This document shows positions 37,641-46,536 of a stretch of DNA of 64,000 nucleotides, one piece after another. Made by a program: the position numbers and the translations under genes. Position 1 is the first letter of the stretch. The number at the start of each line of letters is the position of its first letter. The notes under the pieces are model-generated. The model was given only the letters and a program-made list of their open reading frames with translations, searched no databases and was not told the DNA's origin. The stretch is from Pseudomonadales bacterium (GTDB lineage: Bacteria; Pseudomonadota; Gammaproteobacteria; Pseudomonadales; Azotimanducaceae): assembly GCA_029251375.1 (NCBI GenBank), contig JAQXDL010000008.1:1-64000 (forward strand), read 5' to 3'.

Positions 37641-39311
37641 TTACTCCCCTGCATTTTTATCTTCTCGCTCCGTTGGACGACCAAAGATGAGCGAATCTGG
37701 GTGACGCTGTAAGATTTCAATCAGATGCCGTATGGCTTTGGCCGTTTCGTCCAACTCACCGGTGACCTTTATTAGGTTGTACTGCAAAGGCGATGTTGGC
37801 GTTAGGACACCATCCAACATCTGAAGTGTTGTATCGAGATTTGAAAGTACAGTATTCGCCGACAGGATCGTCTCATCCAAACCAGACTCATCTACTTCTT
37901 CAAGAATGTTCTTCAATGCGCGTAGCGATGCCTGCAGATCGGTAACCGTCTCTTCTGTCTTAGGTTTGTTCACCAAGCCTTCAACACCGTCAAGAATATT
38001 CACGATATCGCTGCCCAACGCTTCAACATCGACCCCTTCAAGCTTCGCCATCAAACCTTGTATTGATTGTGTCATCGCCTCAAGCGCGCCTGGCACCGTC
38101 GGCAGTTCTGGGTGCGGACTATCCGCATCGCCAAGATAAATGGCATCGCTACCGGGGTACATATTCAGCTCGACAAATAATTGCCCCGTCAGCAAACTGC
38201 CGGTTGCCAGTCGTGCCCGTAAACCTTGATCAATCAGAGTCTGTAGTGTTTGTAGCGGAGATATTTCTGCACTGGCATCGCGGTCAATGATACGTTCCGG
38301 CTCAACCTCCACTAACACAGGAATACGGAACGACGAACTTTCACTTTCAAACTCAAGCTTAATATCTAACACGCTACCAATTTGTATACCCTTGAACTCT
38401 AGCGGCGCACCGGGACTCAGACCCCGCACGGAACTGCTGAAATACATCAAAAACTGTTGTTTGCGTGTGTAGGTTTCTTCCACAATTTGGTCATAGTCGG
38501 AATAAAGCGTAAATATTAGGTTTTCGATTTCTGTTTCGTTGTTTCGCTCTCTCATATGCGGCGTCTCAAAGGCGATGCCGCCAATTAGAAGCGCCTGCAG
38601 CGATGCTGTTTTAACATCAAATCCGTTTGCATCAAGCGATACATCCATACCGCTGACGTTCCAAAATCGCGTGTTACCTTTTATCAGCTGACTATAAGGT
38701 TCTCTGACGAAAACATGCATAAAGATACTTTTGGCATCGCTACCCAACTCATAACCCAGTACTTCGCCTGCGAGTAAACCCTGATAATAAAGTGGTGAGC
38801 CCGTACCCAACGAACCCAGCGCATCGGAAATCAACGTTAACTGCACACCTTCATCATCGCGCGTTATGAGCGGCATTTTCTCAAGTCCAACGAAATGGTT
38901 TTGGCTTGAACCGGGACCAGGATCGATTTCAATGTACGATCCTGAAATCAATGTGCCCAAGCCCGAAACGCCGCGCAAACTGAGCTGTGGTTTAACGACC
39001 CAAAACCGCGTGTTTCGGCGTAGAAAATCTTCCATACCTTGGTTGAATGTTGCCTGTAAAATAACGTGATCAAAATCATCAGCAAACTGAATTTCTTCAA
39101 CCACACCAATATCAACACTCTTGTACTTGATACGCGTCTTGCCCGCTTCTATACCTTCTGCAGTGCGGAAGGTAATCGTGGCAGTCGGTAATTGATCAAC
39201 CAAGGTTCTGGCGACTAGCCAGGCACCAACGATGATGGTGATCAATGGGATAATCCAAATGATTGAAGGACCCGCCCGCTGACTAATTTTAGGTCTTCCG
39301 TGCTCGCTCAA
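37641..39311 (-). CDS. pqiB: PqiB, MCE-domain intermembrane transport protein
   Basis: 556 aa (E. coli PqiB 546). One N-terminal transmembrane helix (about 18-38) is followed by three MCE/MlaD domains beginning near GIEAGKTRIKYKSVDIGVV, GSPLYYQGLLAGEVLGY and GAPLEFKGIQIGSVLDI. A long helical tail (about 410-530) forms the needle. It bridges the inner and outer membranes for lipid movement. It starts at ATG 39311, overlapping the pqiA stop by 4 nt. Confidence 0.95.
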   Translation of the reverse strand: MSEHGRPKISQRAGPSIIWIIPLITIIVGAWLVARTLVDQLPTATITFRTAEGIEAGKTRIKYKSVDIGVVEEIQFADDFDHVILQATFNQGMEDFLRRNTRFWVVKPQLSLRGVSGLGTLISGSYIEIDPGPGSSQNHFVGLEKMPLITRDDEGVQLTLISDALGSLGTGSPLYYQGLLAGEVLGYELGSDAKSIFMHVFVREPYSQLIKGNTRFWNVSGMDVSLDANGFDVKTASLQALLIGGIAFETPHMRERNNETEIENLIFTLYSDYDQIVEETYTRKQQFLMYFSSSVRGLSPGAPLEFKGIQIGSVLDIKLEFESESSSFRIPVLVEVEPERIIDRDASAEISPLQTLQTLIDQGLRARLATGSLLTGQLFVELNMYPGSDAIYLGDADSPHPELPTVPGALEAMTQSIQGLMAKLEGVDVEALGSDIVNILDGVEGLVNKPKTEETVTDLQASLRALKNILEEVDESGLDETILSANTVLSNLDTTLQMLDGVLTPTSPLQYNLIKVTGELDETAKAIRHLIEILQRHPDSLIFGRPTEREDKNAGE

Positions 39312-40603
39312 TTGACTACCTGAATATGAGAACTATGTTTATTGTCAGCCTTAACACCGCTGTCGCTTTGTGATCGATCAGTCGTTTGCTGGGCTCTGTC
39401 CCAGATTAGACGTGGGTCAAAACTATGCGCGGCCAGCATGGTCAAGATGACCGCGCCTGCAAAAAATGTTGCGCCTATGCCAGGCTCTATGGTCGCAACC
39501 AAGCCTAGCTTCACTAACCCTGCCAGTAACCCTACCAGAAAAACATCGACCATTGACCACGCCCCGACAACTTCCGTTATTCGGAATAATCGGGTCCGAT
39601 CCTCCGGCCGCCAAGTTGATTGCCTGTGTACCGATAGCAACAAATAGCAAAGTGCCACGATCTTCAAAAATGGCACGACAACGCTCGCAACTAACACAAT
39701 CAGCGCCAAGCCCCAGAGCCCACCGTCCATCAACTTGATCACGCCACTGATAATAGTGTCGGGCGAACCTCGCCCCAATGTTTTAACCGTCATGACTGGG
39801 AAAATATTTGCCGGAATCAGAAACACAATCGCCGACATCACAAATGCCGTTGTCCTTTGCAAACTATCGATCAGGCGGTGGTGCATCGCCGCACCGCAAC
39901 GAGGACAATCGACAAAGTCCTCCTCACTGGTTCGAATTAATCCGCAAGAGTGACAACTAATACATGAAGTGTTGGGTTCAATATCGCTGCTTGATAATTG
40001 TTTCACCTTAGATAACCGCCAAAGCACTTGCGGATCAAAATAGATACGCGCGGCGGTGTAACTGATCAACATACCGACAAAGGCGAATATGCCAAGCCCC
40101 GGGGTTATCGTCGCAAGCTTTTGCAACTTCACAACTGAGATTAATGTACCGAGCATGAATACGCCAAGCAAACTCCAAGGCTCAATCGCACGAACAATGC
40201 GAAACACTAGCCCATGCCCAAGAGGAAGATTACCGAATCGAGCCGGCAGCAATAAATACATCATGCCAACAACAACGATCAGTGGGAAGACGATACTGGT
40301 CATCAGGACAACAAGCCCGAGCTCACCCATACCGAACTCATAGAGCGCCCACGCGCCACTAAAGACCTGATTCTCTTCAGTTATGCCAGCCGTCTTCATG
40401 ATGAGAAAAGGATAGCTATAGGCCACCAACATCAACACAAATGTCGTACAGTAAAGTGCAAGGCTCTTATCTAACGAACTATTAATCTCGCGATAGAGTT
40501 CCGAGTCACATCTTGTACAGCTTGCCTTGGCACCCGAAGCAATGGGATTTCGTTCATAAATCGCGTCGCATTCATGGCAAGCAACCAAAGGGGGACTGCT
40601 CAA
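39308..40603 (-). CDS. pqiA: PqiA, inner-membrane paraquat-inducible protein
   Basis: 431 aa (E. coli PqiA 417). It has two homologous halves, each with a rubredoxin-like zinc/iron ribbon before four membrane helices: C9-x2-C12 with C29-x2-C32, and CxxCxxC...CPRC near 211-235. PqiA is the inner-membrane component of the PqiABC lipid-transport system. The start is a TTG at 40603 with GAGAG 6 nt upstream; no ATG fits before the first ribbon. It is the first gene of the five-gene operon reading to 33246. The promoter should be in the 121 bp to the PncC-like gene. Confidence 0.93.
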   Translation of the reverse strand: MSSPPLVACHECDAIYERNPIASGAKASCTRCDSELYREINSSLDKSLALYCTTFVLMLVAYSYPFLIMKTAGITEENQVFSGAWALYEFGMGELGLVVLMTSIVFPLIVVVGMMYLLLPARFGNLPLGHGLVFRIVRAIEPWSLLGVFMLGTLISVVKLQKLATITPGLGIFAFVGMLISYTAARIYFDPQVLWRLSKVKQLSSSDIEPNTSCISCHSCGLIRTSEEDFVDCPRCGAAMHHRLIDSLQRTTAFVMSAIVFLIPANIFPVMTVKTLGRGSPDTIISGVIKLMDGGLWGLALIVLVASVVVPFLKIVALCYLLLSVHRQSTWRPEDRTRLFRITEVVGAWSMVDVFLVGLLAGLVKLGLVATIEPGIGATFFAGAVILTMLAAHSFDPRLIWDRAQQTTDRSQSDSGVKADNKHSSHIQVVN

Positions 40604-40724
40604 CGGCCGCTCTCTTTAACTTCTTGTGCCGCCAAGATTACCATTTTATGAAGCTCAGACAACATCCCTAGTTTAGGTGAGCGTGCTTCAACAGAGATAA
40701 ACGAAGATCTCACCATCAGCAAAT

Positions 40725-41231
40725 TCAATCAAGTTCTTGTAACGTTGCCAGCAGATGAGACAAGGCTGCGAGAGTGAAGGCTGTCATGTTACCGCCTCTA
40801 TCATCACTGCCGGTACTAATCGTTATATTGCGATCAATGGGACCCGACACCCCCACCACGCTGGTTCCCGCCGCATGACCATAGGGGCTTGCGGCAGGTC
40901 CCGTCGCCCCAAGCTCAGCCAAACCCCAAGTCGCGTCCAGCTTGCGTCGTGCGGCGGAGGCAAATTCAGCCACCATTTCTTGCGTTAATGGCTTTAAATC
41001 TTTTACTCGGGCTTTATCGATATCCAGAAAAGCTCGACGTGACGCGAGGGTATACACGACTGTGCCACCAAGGAAAAATGCAGAAGCGCCTGGCGTCGCT
41101 AGTAAACTGGCAGATATAAGTCCTCCCGTTGAGGACTCTGCGATAGAAATCATTTCGCCGCGATGCTTCAGCCGTTCGGCAATTTGCTGTGTAATCAAAC
41201 TTATTTTGTTCGAGTCTGTGTCGTCAAACAT
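40725..41231 (-). CDS. pncC: CinA C-terminal-domain nicotinamide-nucleotide amidohydrolase (PncC-like)
   Basis: 168 aa, the size of stand-alone PncC/YgaD proteins. The motif AESSTGGLISASLLATPGAS corresponds to the usual AESCTGG, with Ser for Cys, and GTVVYTLASRR and GATGPAAS follow. PncC deamidates NMN to NaMN for NAD recycling. ATG preceded by AGGT 5 nt away. It is transcribed in the same direction as, and just upstream of, pqiA, 121 nt apart, so it may or may not share that promoter. Confidence 0.88.
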   Translation of the reverse strand: MFDDTDSNKISLITQQIAERLKHRGEMISIAESSTGGLISASLLATPGASAFFLGGTVVYTLASRRAFLDIDKARVKDLKPLTQEMVAEFASAARRKLDATWGLAELGATGPAASPYGHAAGTSVVGVSGPIDRNITISTGSDDRGGNMTAFTLAALSHLLATLQELD

Positions 41232-41306
41232 ATTGCACCTGTTAGCCTTGAATCAAACTCCCGTTTAGGAAATGATAATCAGCGATGAATTATGGAGGTC
41301 TATAAA

Positions 41307-42164
41307 GTGGATACAGGTAAATTTACTGGTTTCGAAGTGACATTACAAAAACCCGGTATCGCTTGGATCGAATTCAATGAGCCTGACAAGCTAAACGGCA
41401 TGAATACCCGCAAGAAACGCGATCTTATTGAAACCCTTATTCAGGCTCAAATGGACGATGCCGTCAGAGTCGTGTGCTTTATTGGTCAAGGACGTGGTTT
41501 TTGCGCCGGAGACGATCTCAGCGCGTATACCTCCGCTGGCGGTGATAGCGCAGGATTGGTACCCGACATCCACCCCGGACATGATTCACCCATGGGTACT
41601 TACAATGCTTTGAAACATATATCTCAAGCACTAAACCAAGCCATTCGTAAACTCGACAAGATCACCATCGCCGCCATTAACGGCATTGCCATTCAAACAG
41701 GTCTTTCTCTCGCACTGGCATGCGATTTCAAAATTGCCGCAAAGCAAGCAAAGCTTGGCAGTGCAACACTACGTTTTGGATTACTACCAGACGAAGGCGG
41801 CCAATTTCTTCTATTGCAGCATATGGGACTGACGAAAACCCTCGACTTTGTCATGCGAAAGCGGATTGTTTCTGCCGATGAAGCGCTATCGCTCGGGCTC
41901 GTAAACGAAGTGGTACCGGATGCAGAGTTACGATCAAGCGTTGAAGCACTGGCAATGGAAATGGCACAGGGACCGCAGGTCGCGATGCGACTATTGAAAC
42001 AATCGGTTTATCAAGCAGCAAACCTGACGTTTGAGCAGGCCTGTGAAGAGATTGCCGCCAAGACAGCGATCTCCGATCACCATCCCGATACGAAAGAAGG
42101 GGTTGCGTCATTCCGAGAAAAACGCTCGCCCGAATTCAACGAATGGCTGAAAAAATACGAGTAA
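41307..42164 (+). CDS. Enoyl-CoA hydratase/isomerase (crotonase family)
   Basis: 285 aa from GTG 41307, chosen because GGAGG lies 8 nt upstream; an in-frame ATG at 41292 has no ribosome-binding site. Crotonase features: FIGQGRGFCAGDDLSAY oxyanion-hole loop, AAINGIAIQTGLSLALACDF, and LRFGLLPDEGG with the catalytic acid. It hydrates or isomerises unsaturated acyl-CoA. Its stop is 1 nt from that of the convergent amidohydrolase. Confidence 0.92.
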   Translation: MDTGKFTGFEVTLQKPGIAWIEFNEPDKLNGMNTRKKRDLIETLIQAQMDDAVRVVCFIGQGRGFCAGDDLSAYTSAGGDSAGLVPDIHPGHDSPMGTYNALKHISQALNQAIRKLDKITIAAINGIAIQTGLSLALACDFKIAAKQAKLGSATLRFGLLPDEGGQFLLLQHMGLTKTLDFVMRKRIVSADEALSLGLVNEVVPDAELRSSVEALAMEMAQGPQVAMRLLKQSVYQAANLTFEQACEEIAAKTAISDHHPDTKEGVASFREKRSPEFNEWLKKYE

Positions 42165-42165
42165 A

Positions 42166-43863
42166 TCACATACCGCCAGCGACGTTATAAACTTCTTTAC
42201 CGCCGACGACTGTTCTGAGCACCTGTATGTTAAGGATGTCATCTTCCTCAACCTGCATAAGGTCTTGGCTCAAGACAATGAAATCAGCCCACTTACCCAC
42301 TTCAAGAGAACCCTTTAGATGCTCTTCAAAGGCGCCGTAAGCAGGTCCAATTGTGTAGGCTTGCAGCGCTTGCAGACGAGACAGTTTTTGAGCGGGCTCA
42401 AATCCACCCGCCGGCTCACCTTTTAACGTTCTGCGACTCACCAATGCATAGTAAGAAGCGAATGGATTAATCGGCTCTACCGGCACGTCAGTGCCGTTAA
42501 TTAATATTGCGTTTGTCTCCAATAGCTTGCGCCAAACATAGGCTCCCTCATCAATCCGGGCTCGACCCAGCCGGTCAATGGCCCAAGGCCGGTCTGAGCT
42601 CATATGGATACCCTGTACCGATGCGATCACACCAAGCTGGCCGAATCTCGGTATATCAACAGCCGAGATGTGTTGGGCATGCTCAATTCTGAATCGAACA
42701 CCGCGATCTTTACCATCGAAGAGATCGTCATAAATATCCAACACAGCCCGATTAGCTAGATCACCAATCGCATGAATACCTACTTGAAAGCCTCTGCGAT
42801 AGGCCTGGTGACTGACGTCCGACATATAGTCAATTGGCATTGTCGGCAAACCGTTGGTTTCGGGTCGGTCTGTGTAGGGCTCAAGCAACCAGGCACCTCT
42901 AGATCCAAGCGCACCATCTGCGACCAACTTTACCGCCTGCACCGTTAGGTAGTCGCCTACCTGCGGACCAGATTCAAACCAACGCTCAAGCAAAGGCTTT
43001 TCTGCGCCAGAAAGCATCACCCAGAGACGGCTCGTTAGCTTTTTCTCAGCCTCGAACTGTTGATACAAATCAATCGTTTGTTGATTGACACCGGCATCTT
43101 GGAAACTGGTCACGCCATTCTCTGCCAACACCGCTAATGCAAGTTGAAGCGCCCTTAATTGCTGCTGTTTTGATGTGGGTGGTATGACCGAGCGAATCAA
43201 CGCCTGAGCACGCTCATTGAAGATACCGGTGGCGGCGCCTTTATCATCTCGAATTATTTCGCCGTCGCCAGCTACAAGGGTATTCAGCGTGATGCCTGCT
43301 ATCTCCATCGCCTTGGCATTTGCGAAGCCTGCGTGACCACTGGCATGGACGAGATAAACCGGGTTATGCGGGGAAACTTCACTTAAGCGCGCGTGGGTTT
43401 GAAACCCATCGATTGAATCAACCGGTTTTGGCTGCCATTTACTTTGATGCCAACCCCTGCCTAATATCCACTCGCCAGGTTTTGCTGCATCAACAGCAAG
43501 CGCAACCCTTTGAATTAAAGCGTCGTAATTTTCAACCGTACTGAGATCAAGATTTAGCTGCGATAGACCCAAAGACATAAGATGTCCGTGGCTCTCAATA
43601 AAACCGGGAATCACCGTCTTACCGTCTAAATCAATTATCAATGTCTGCTCGGAGATTAGTCGTTTAGCTTGTTGCGCTTGGCCGACAAACTGAATCTTTC
43701 CCCTTGATTCGTAGAGCGCCTCGACGATTTGGTTTTCTTGGTCGACAAGTCGAATGTGACCGTTGATATAAAGCGTGTCCGCAAAGCTGACGCAACACAC
43801 AAACTGCAACGTCGTTGCCATAATCAAGGTCGCTGAACTTGGTCGAATGAATGCTAATTTCAT
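42166..43863 (-). CDS. YtcJ-like exported amidohydrolase
   Basis: 565 aa. It has a signal peptide ending near SFAD (about residue 29), then the Amidohydrolase_3 layout: YINGHIRLVDQ beta-domain, PGFIESHGHLMSLGL metal motif (HxH), LVHASGHAGFANAKAM, and GIHAIGDLANRAVLD with metal-site His residues. The family is typified by YtcJ/AepA and cleaves amide or cyclic C-N bonds in uncharacterised substrates. Its export to the periplasm is notable. No operon partner is evident. Confidence 0.9.
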   Translation of the reverse strand: MKLAFIRPSSATLIMATTLQFVCCVSFADTLYINGHIRLVDQENQIVEALYESRGKIQFVGQAQQAKRLISEQTLIIDLDGKTVIPGFIESHGHLMSLGLSQLNLDLSTVENYDALIQRVALAVDAAKPGEWILGRGWHQSKWQPKPVDSIDGFQTHARLSEVSPHNPVYLVHASGHAGFANAKAMEIAGITLNTLVAGDGEIIRDDKGAATGIFNERAQALIRSVIPPTSKQQQLRALQLALAVLAENGVTSFQDAGVNQQTIDLYQQFEAEKKLTSRLWVMLSGAEKPLLERWFESGPQVGDYLTVQAVKLVADGALGSRGAWLLEPYTDRPETNGLPTMPIDYMSDVSHQAYRRGFQVGIHAIGDLANRAVLDIYDDLFDGKDRGVRFRIEHAQHISAVDIPRFGQLGVIASVQGIHMSSDRPWAIDRLGRARIDEGAYVWRKLLETNAILINGTDVPVEPINPFASYYALVSRRTLKGEPAGGFEPAQKLSRLQALQAYTIGPAYGAFEEHLKGSLEVGKWADFIVLSQDLMQVEEDDILNIQVLRTVVGGKEVYNVAGGM

Positions 43864-43994
43864 TGTGGGACTCGAACCAATACGCTTACATTTTTAATCT
43901 TCTACACCCCTTTTCAAACATGTTCATATTCTTCAATAGCGACACAATTAGGGTCACCTGAGGTTACCTAACATAACCGTTTGAAAAGCCGCTA

Positions 43995-44021
43995 CAATAA
44001 CGACAATAACGACAATAACGA
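43995..44021. repeat. 9-bp tandem repeat (CAATAACGA x3)
   Basis: Three exact copies of CAATAACGA, followed by the degenerate CGAAGGCGA, in the 189-bp gap between the amidohydrolase start and the small DUF3012 lipoprotein gene. It is a simple slippage-type repeat of a kind that can vary in copy number. Confidence 0.85.
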
Positions 44022-44052
44022 CGAAGGCGACAACAGATAGGTAAGAGCCGCG

Positions 44053-44244
44053 TTAGAATACACAATAGCGCGTAAAGTCAGCGGCTTCGTTAGCAGTCCA
44101 TTCACCCTTAGGCTTATCCTTTAGGGCTTTACACCACCGTTCACTTCCTACCTCAGCCCCGCAGGCCGATAGCAGCAAGAGACCGGTTAGAAGCAAGGGC
44201 ATGAAGAATAGAAGTTTTGACATTCGCAAAGCGCATTGGGCCAT
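44053..44244 (-). CDS. DUF3012-family small lipoprotein
   Basis: 63 aa. A lipoprotein signal ends LLLLSAC with Cys28. The short mature part (35 aa) has the DUF3012 pattern: CGAEVGSERWCKALKDKPKG, then EWTANEAADFTRYC. Function of the family is not known. Two mature cysteines besides Cys28 (in WCK and RYC) could form a disulfide. The start is at ATG 44244, with GAGAGAA upstream. Confidence 0.85.
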   Translation of the reverse strand: MAQCALRMSKLLFFMPLLLTGLLLLSACGAEVGSERWCKALKDKPKGEWTANEAADFTRYCVF

Positions 44245-44296
44245 ATTTATTCTCTCGTAAAAATAGCGTTTATTACTTACCGGCGCTTCTTCTCTT

Positions 44297-44332
44297 CATT
44301 GTTCTATTCATTGTTCTATTCATTGTTCTATT
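44297..44332. repeat. 12-bp tandem repeat (CATTGTTCTATT x3)
   Basis: Three perfect copies, 36 bp in all, 53 nt upstream of the DUF3012 lipoprotein start and 80 nt past the GNAT stop. The position is in the likely promoter or leader region of the lipoprotein gene, so copy-number change could alter its expression (inference). Confidence 0.92.
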
Positions 44333-44412
44333 CCAATGACTGCACCTAAGCGCGCAGCAAAAGTGTCTCAACCAGCAGTTACATAAACCCGTTCAACAAT
44401 TTTTATGATCGA

Positions 44413-45003
44413 CTAGTTTCTTTTCTGACGCACCATGGGCGTAACAATTGGCGAATCCCCCATTTGAATCTCACCCATAACTTCAAATCCATGTCGCAGA
44501 TATAGGGAAATGTTTTTCTGGTTTGAAGATTCCAGATAGCCCATCGCACCGTCTCTGTCGAGTTTTGCCGTCATATGTTTCATCAATGCCGCACCCACAC
44601 CCTTATTCTGGTGACCGGGGTCTACACCAATTAATGGCAAGTACCAGCAATTATCATCATGGGGATGATAAGAATCCATCGCCGCCAGCATTTCACCTAC
44701 TTGGGGCAAAAACTCCGGGCTAAATGTTTTTGCGAAATATTCGCCTACGGCGTCCTCGTCGACTTCAATACCCGGCGCAACCCACATTGCCGCACCTTCA
44801 AACGCTGGTGTTACCAAACATGTATCGCCATCAATCGAATGACCGGCAAAGACATCAAACAGGCCCATAACATTAGCAATGAACCTATCAGATTCCGGTA
44901 GCATCCATCGCAATAGAGGATCCGATGAAAAAGCTAAAGCCAACGTACTTAAAACTCGGTGTCGATCATCGATAGTCGCTAGATTAACGTCTGGTTGATT
45001 CAT
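44413..45003 (-). CDS. GNAT-family N-acetyltransferase
   Basis: 196 aa single GNAT domain. The acetyl-CoA binding A motif is LIGVDPGHQNKGVGAAL (Q-x-x-G-x-G), followed by the motif B LESSNQKNISLYLRHGFEV. The N-terminal region (FSSDPLLRWMLPES) resembles acetyltransferases acting on small molecules. Substrate unknown. It lies 74 nt downstream of the dipeptidase gene on the same strand. Confidence 0.9.
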   Translation of the reverse strand: MNQPDVNLATIDDRHRVLSTLALAFSSDPLLRWMLPESDRFIANVMGLFDVFAGHSIDGDTCLVTPAFEGAAMWVAPGIEVDEDAVGEYFAKTFSPEFLPQVGEMLAAMDSYHPHDDNCWYLPLIGVDPGHQNKGVGAALMKHMTAKLDRDGAMGYLESSNQKNISLYLRHGFEVMGEIQMGDSPIVTPMVRQKRN

Positions 45004-45077
45004 TCGTTTTTCTCCTTATTGTTGTTCGCGTGTAGCTAAGCCGATGAGCTCAGTACACCTTTATAAAAATTGTTCTG

Positions 45078-46127
45078 TCATAAAACTTGAGTGAGCAGTC
45101 GTTGCGCATTACCACCTATGATCTTCGCTACTTCTGCATAGGAAAAACCTTTTCCCCTTAAGCCTTCGCGCCAATCAGGCATTTGTAAATAGCGACTGAA
45201 CACAGGCTTAAAGTTGCCGTCCATATCAGTTCCAAGCCCAACATGATCAACACCTACCAGCTCAACCAGGCGCGCGGTATTATCCAAAAAATTATCAAAA
45301 TCAGTATTGCCAATACCCGACGGCCACATGCCAATCACACCACCGGTTTGCGCAATGAGTTTAGCGTGATCCTTTGTCAGTAGGCGGGGATGTCGATACT
45401 CACCCCACTGAAGATGGCTGTGGGACAAAAGTAACGGATCGCTACTGAGTTCTGCGGCATCCTGTGCGGTTTTAAAGGAGCTATGGGCAACATCAATGAT
45501 CATACCAAGTCGATTCATTTGCTTCACTACCTGCCGCCCAATACTGGATAGGCCATCATAAACTGACTTGCCGGTCTGCATATCGCCGAGGTTATTCTGT
45601 ACATAGTGCACCAGTTGGATTGAACGCACGCCATCTGCATGGACCTCGTCCAGTCGATCCAAATTTTGTTCAATAAAATCGCCGCCTTCACAGGAGAAAT
45701 ACGCCAACACCTTTCCTGGATTGACCTCGGCCTGAGCCGATTGCGTTGCAAAAACAACGTCTTGCCGCTCGGTGATCAATTTAAAACGAGCCAGTTGTCG
45801 TTTGAAGTCGGCAAATGCCTCGCCCGGCTCAAACGCTCTTGTTGCTCTTGGTCCCGTCGGACCGAGCTCCAGAATCAGTGCGTCAGAAACGGTCGCGAAA
45901 AATGCGCCTGATAACTGACCGACGACCATTTCGCTAACGGTTTTCTCAACAGCATCCGCCCCCGCTCCGACGAGATCCTGACGAGGAAACATGCCCGGGT
46001 GACAATGAAAATCGAAACAAAAATTTTGCACCTGCTCACCTTTACCCACAGCTAAGACGAAAGAGCTTGCTGAGGCGGCTAATGACGCCGATGCAACTTT
46101 AATAAGTTTACGCCGTGTTAAATTCAT
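45078..46127 (-). CDS. Peptidase M19 (membrane/renal dipeptidase family) with Tat-like signal
   Basis: 349 aa from ATG 46127; an in-frame TTG at 46139 is less likely because GGA lies 8 nt before the ATG. The N-terminus TRRKLIK is a twin-arginine motif followed by an Ala/Ser-rich hydrophobic stretch, so export may be through Tat. Metal motifs: FDFHCHPG (His41, His43), SCEGGD (bridging acid), DVAHSSF, LSHSH and GLGTDMDG. The family hydrolyses dipeptides. It is periplasmic or lipid-anchored in related bacteria. Same strand as the GNAT gene. Confidence 0.92.
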   Translation of the reverse strand: MNLTRRKLIKVASASLAASASSFVLAVGKGEQVQNFCFDFHCHPGMFPRQDLVGAGADAVEKTVSEMVVGQLSGAFFATVSDALILELGPTGPRATRAFEPGEAFADFKRQLARFKLITERQDVVFATQSAQAEVNPGKVLAYFSCEGGDFIEQNLDRLDEVHADGVRSIQLVHYVQNNLGDMQTGKSVYDGLSSIGRQVVKQMNRLGMIIDVAHSSFKTAQDAAELSSDPLLLSHSHLQWGEYRHPRLLTKDHAKLIAQTGGVIGMWPSGIGNTDFDNFLDNTARLVELVGVDHVGLGTDMDGNFKPVFSRYLQMPDWREGLRGKGFSYAEVAKIIGGNAQRLLTQVL

Positions 46128-46257
46128 AGTCTGTTCCAAACATGCATTATTAGAGTCAAACCCTGAAACGATCTAAAAAGATTAAATTATTCAATTCCAT
46201 GACGATCTGACTTGAGCCATTGCAACGTCAATTAGGTATACTCAATGCTTTCCCGGA

Positions 46258-46530
46258 ATGCAAAAAATTATGAGCGAGCGTAAACTCCACACGGCGCAAA
46301 GCGTCGAACTCGCGCTGTTGGCCATCGTCACACAGAGCCTAATGCTCGCTATCGTTATGTTTCTATTTGACGGCGGCGCAGCAGCCACGTTTTCTGCGAT
46401 AACAACAGATTATCTGTATTTCTGCATGTGTATCACTCTCAGCACCATTATCTGCTTCACACTCTTTAACGATCAGATTGATCATATTGAAATCGGCGAT
46501 TCAGTCTCAATCAAGACAGCTTTAGGCTAA
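46258..46530 (+). CDS. Small two-helix membrane protein, unidentified
   Basis: 90 aa with two hydrophobic helices (about 18-37 and 51-70) and short polar ends. I do not recognise the family. It begins at ATG 46258; a second in-frame ATG at 46270 is equally plausible and neither has a strong ribosome-binding site. It ends 6 nt upstream of the MATE gene, so co-transcription is likely, and it may assist that pump (inference). Confidence 0.6.
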   Translation: MQKIMSERKLHTAQSVELALLAIVTQSLMLAIVMFLFDGGAAATFSAITTDYLYFCMCITLSTIICFTLFNDQIDHIEIGDSVSIKTALG

Positions 46531-46536
46531 ATCCAG

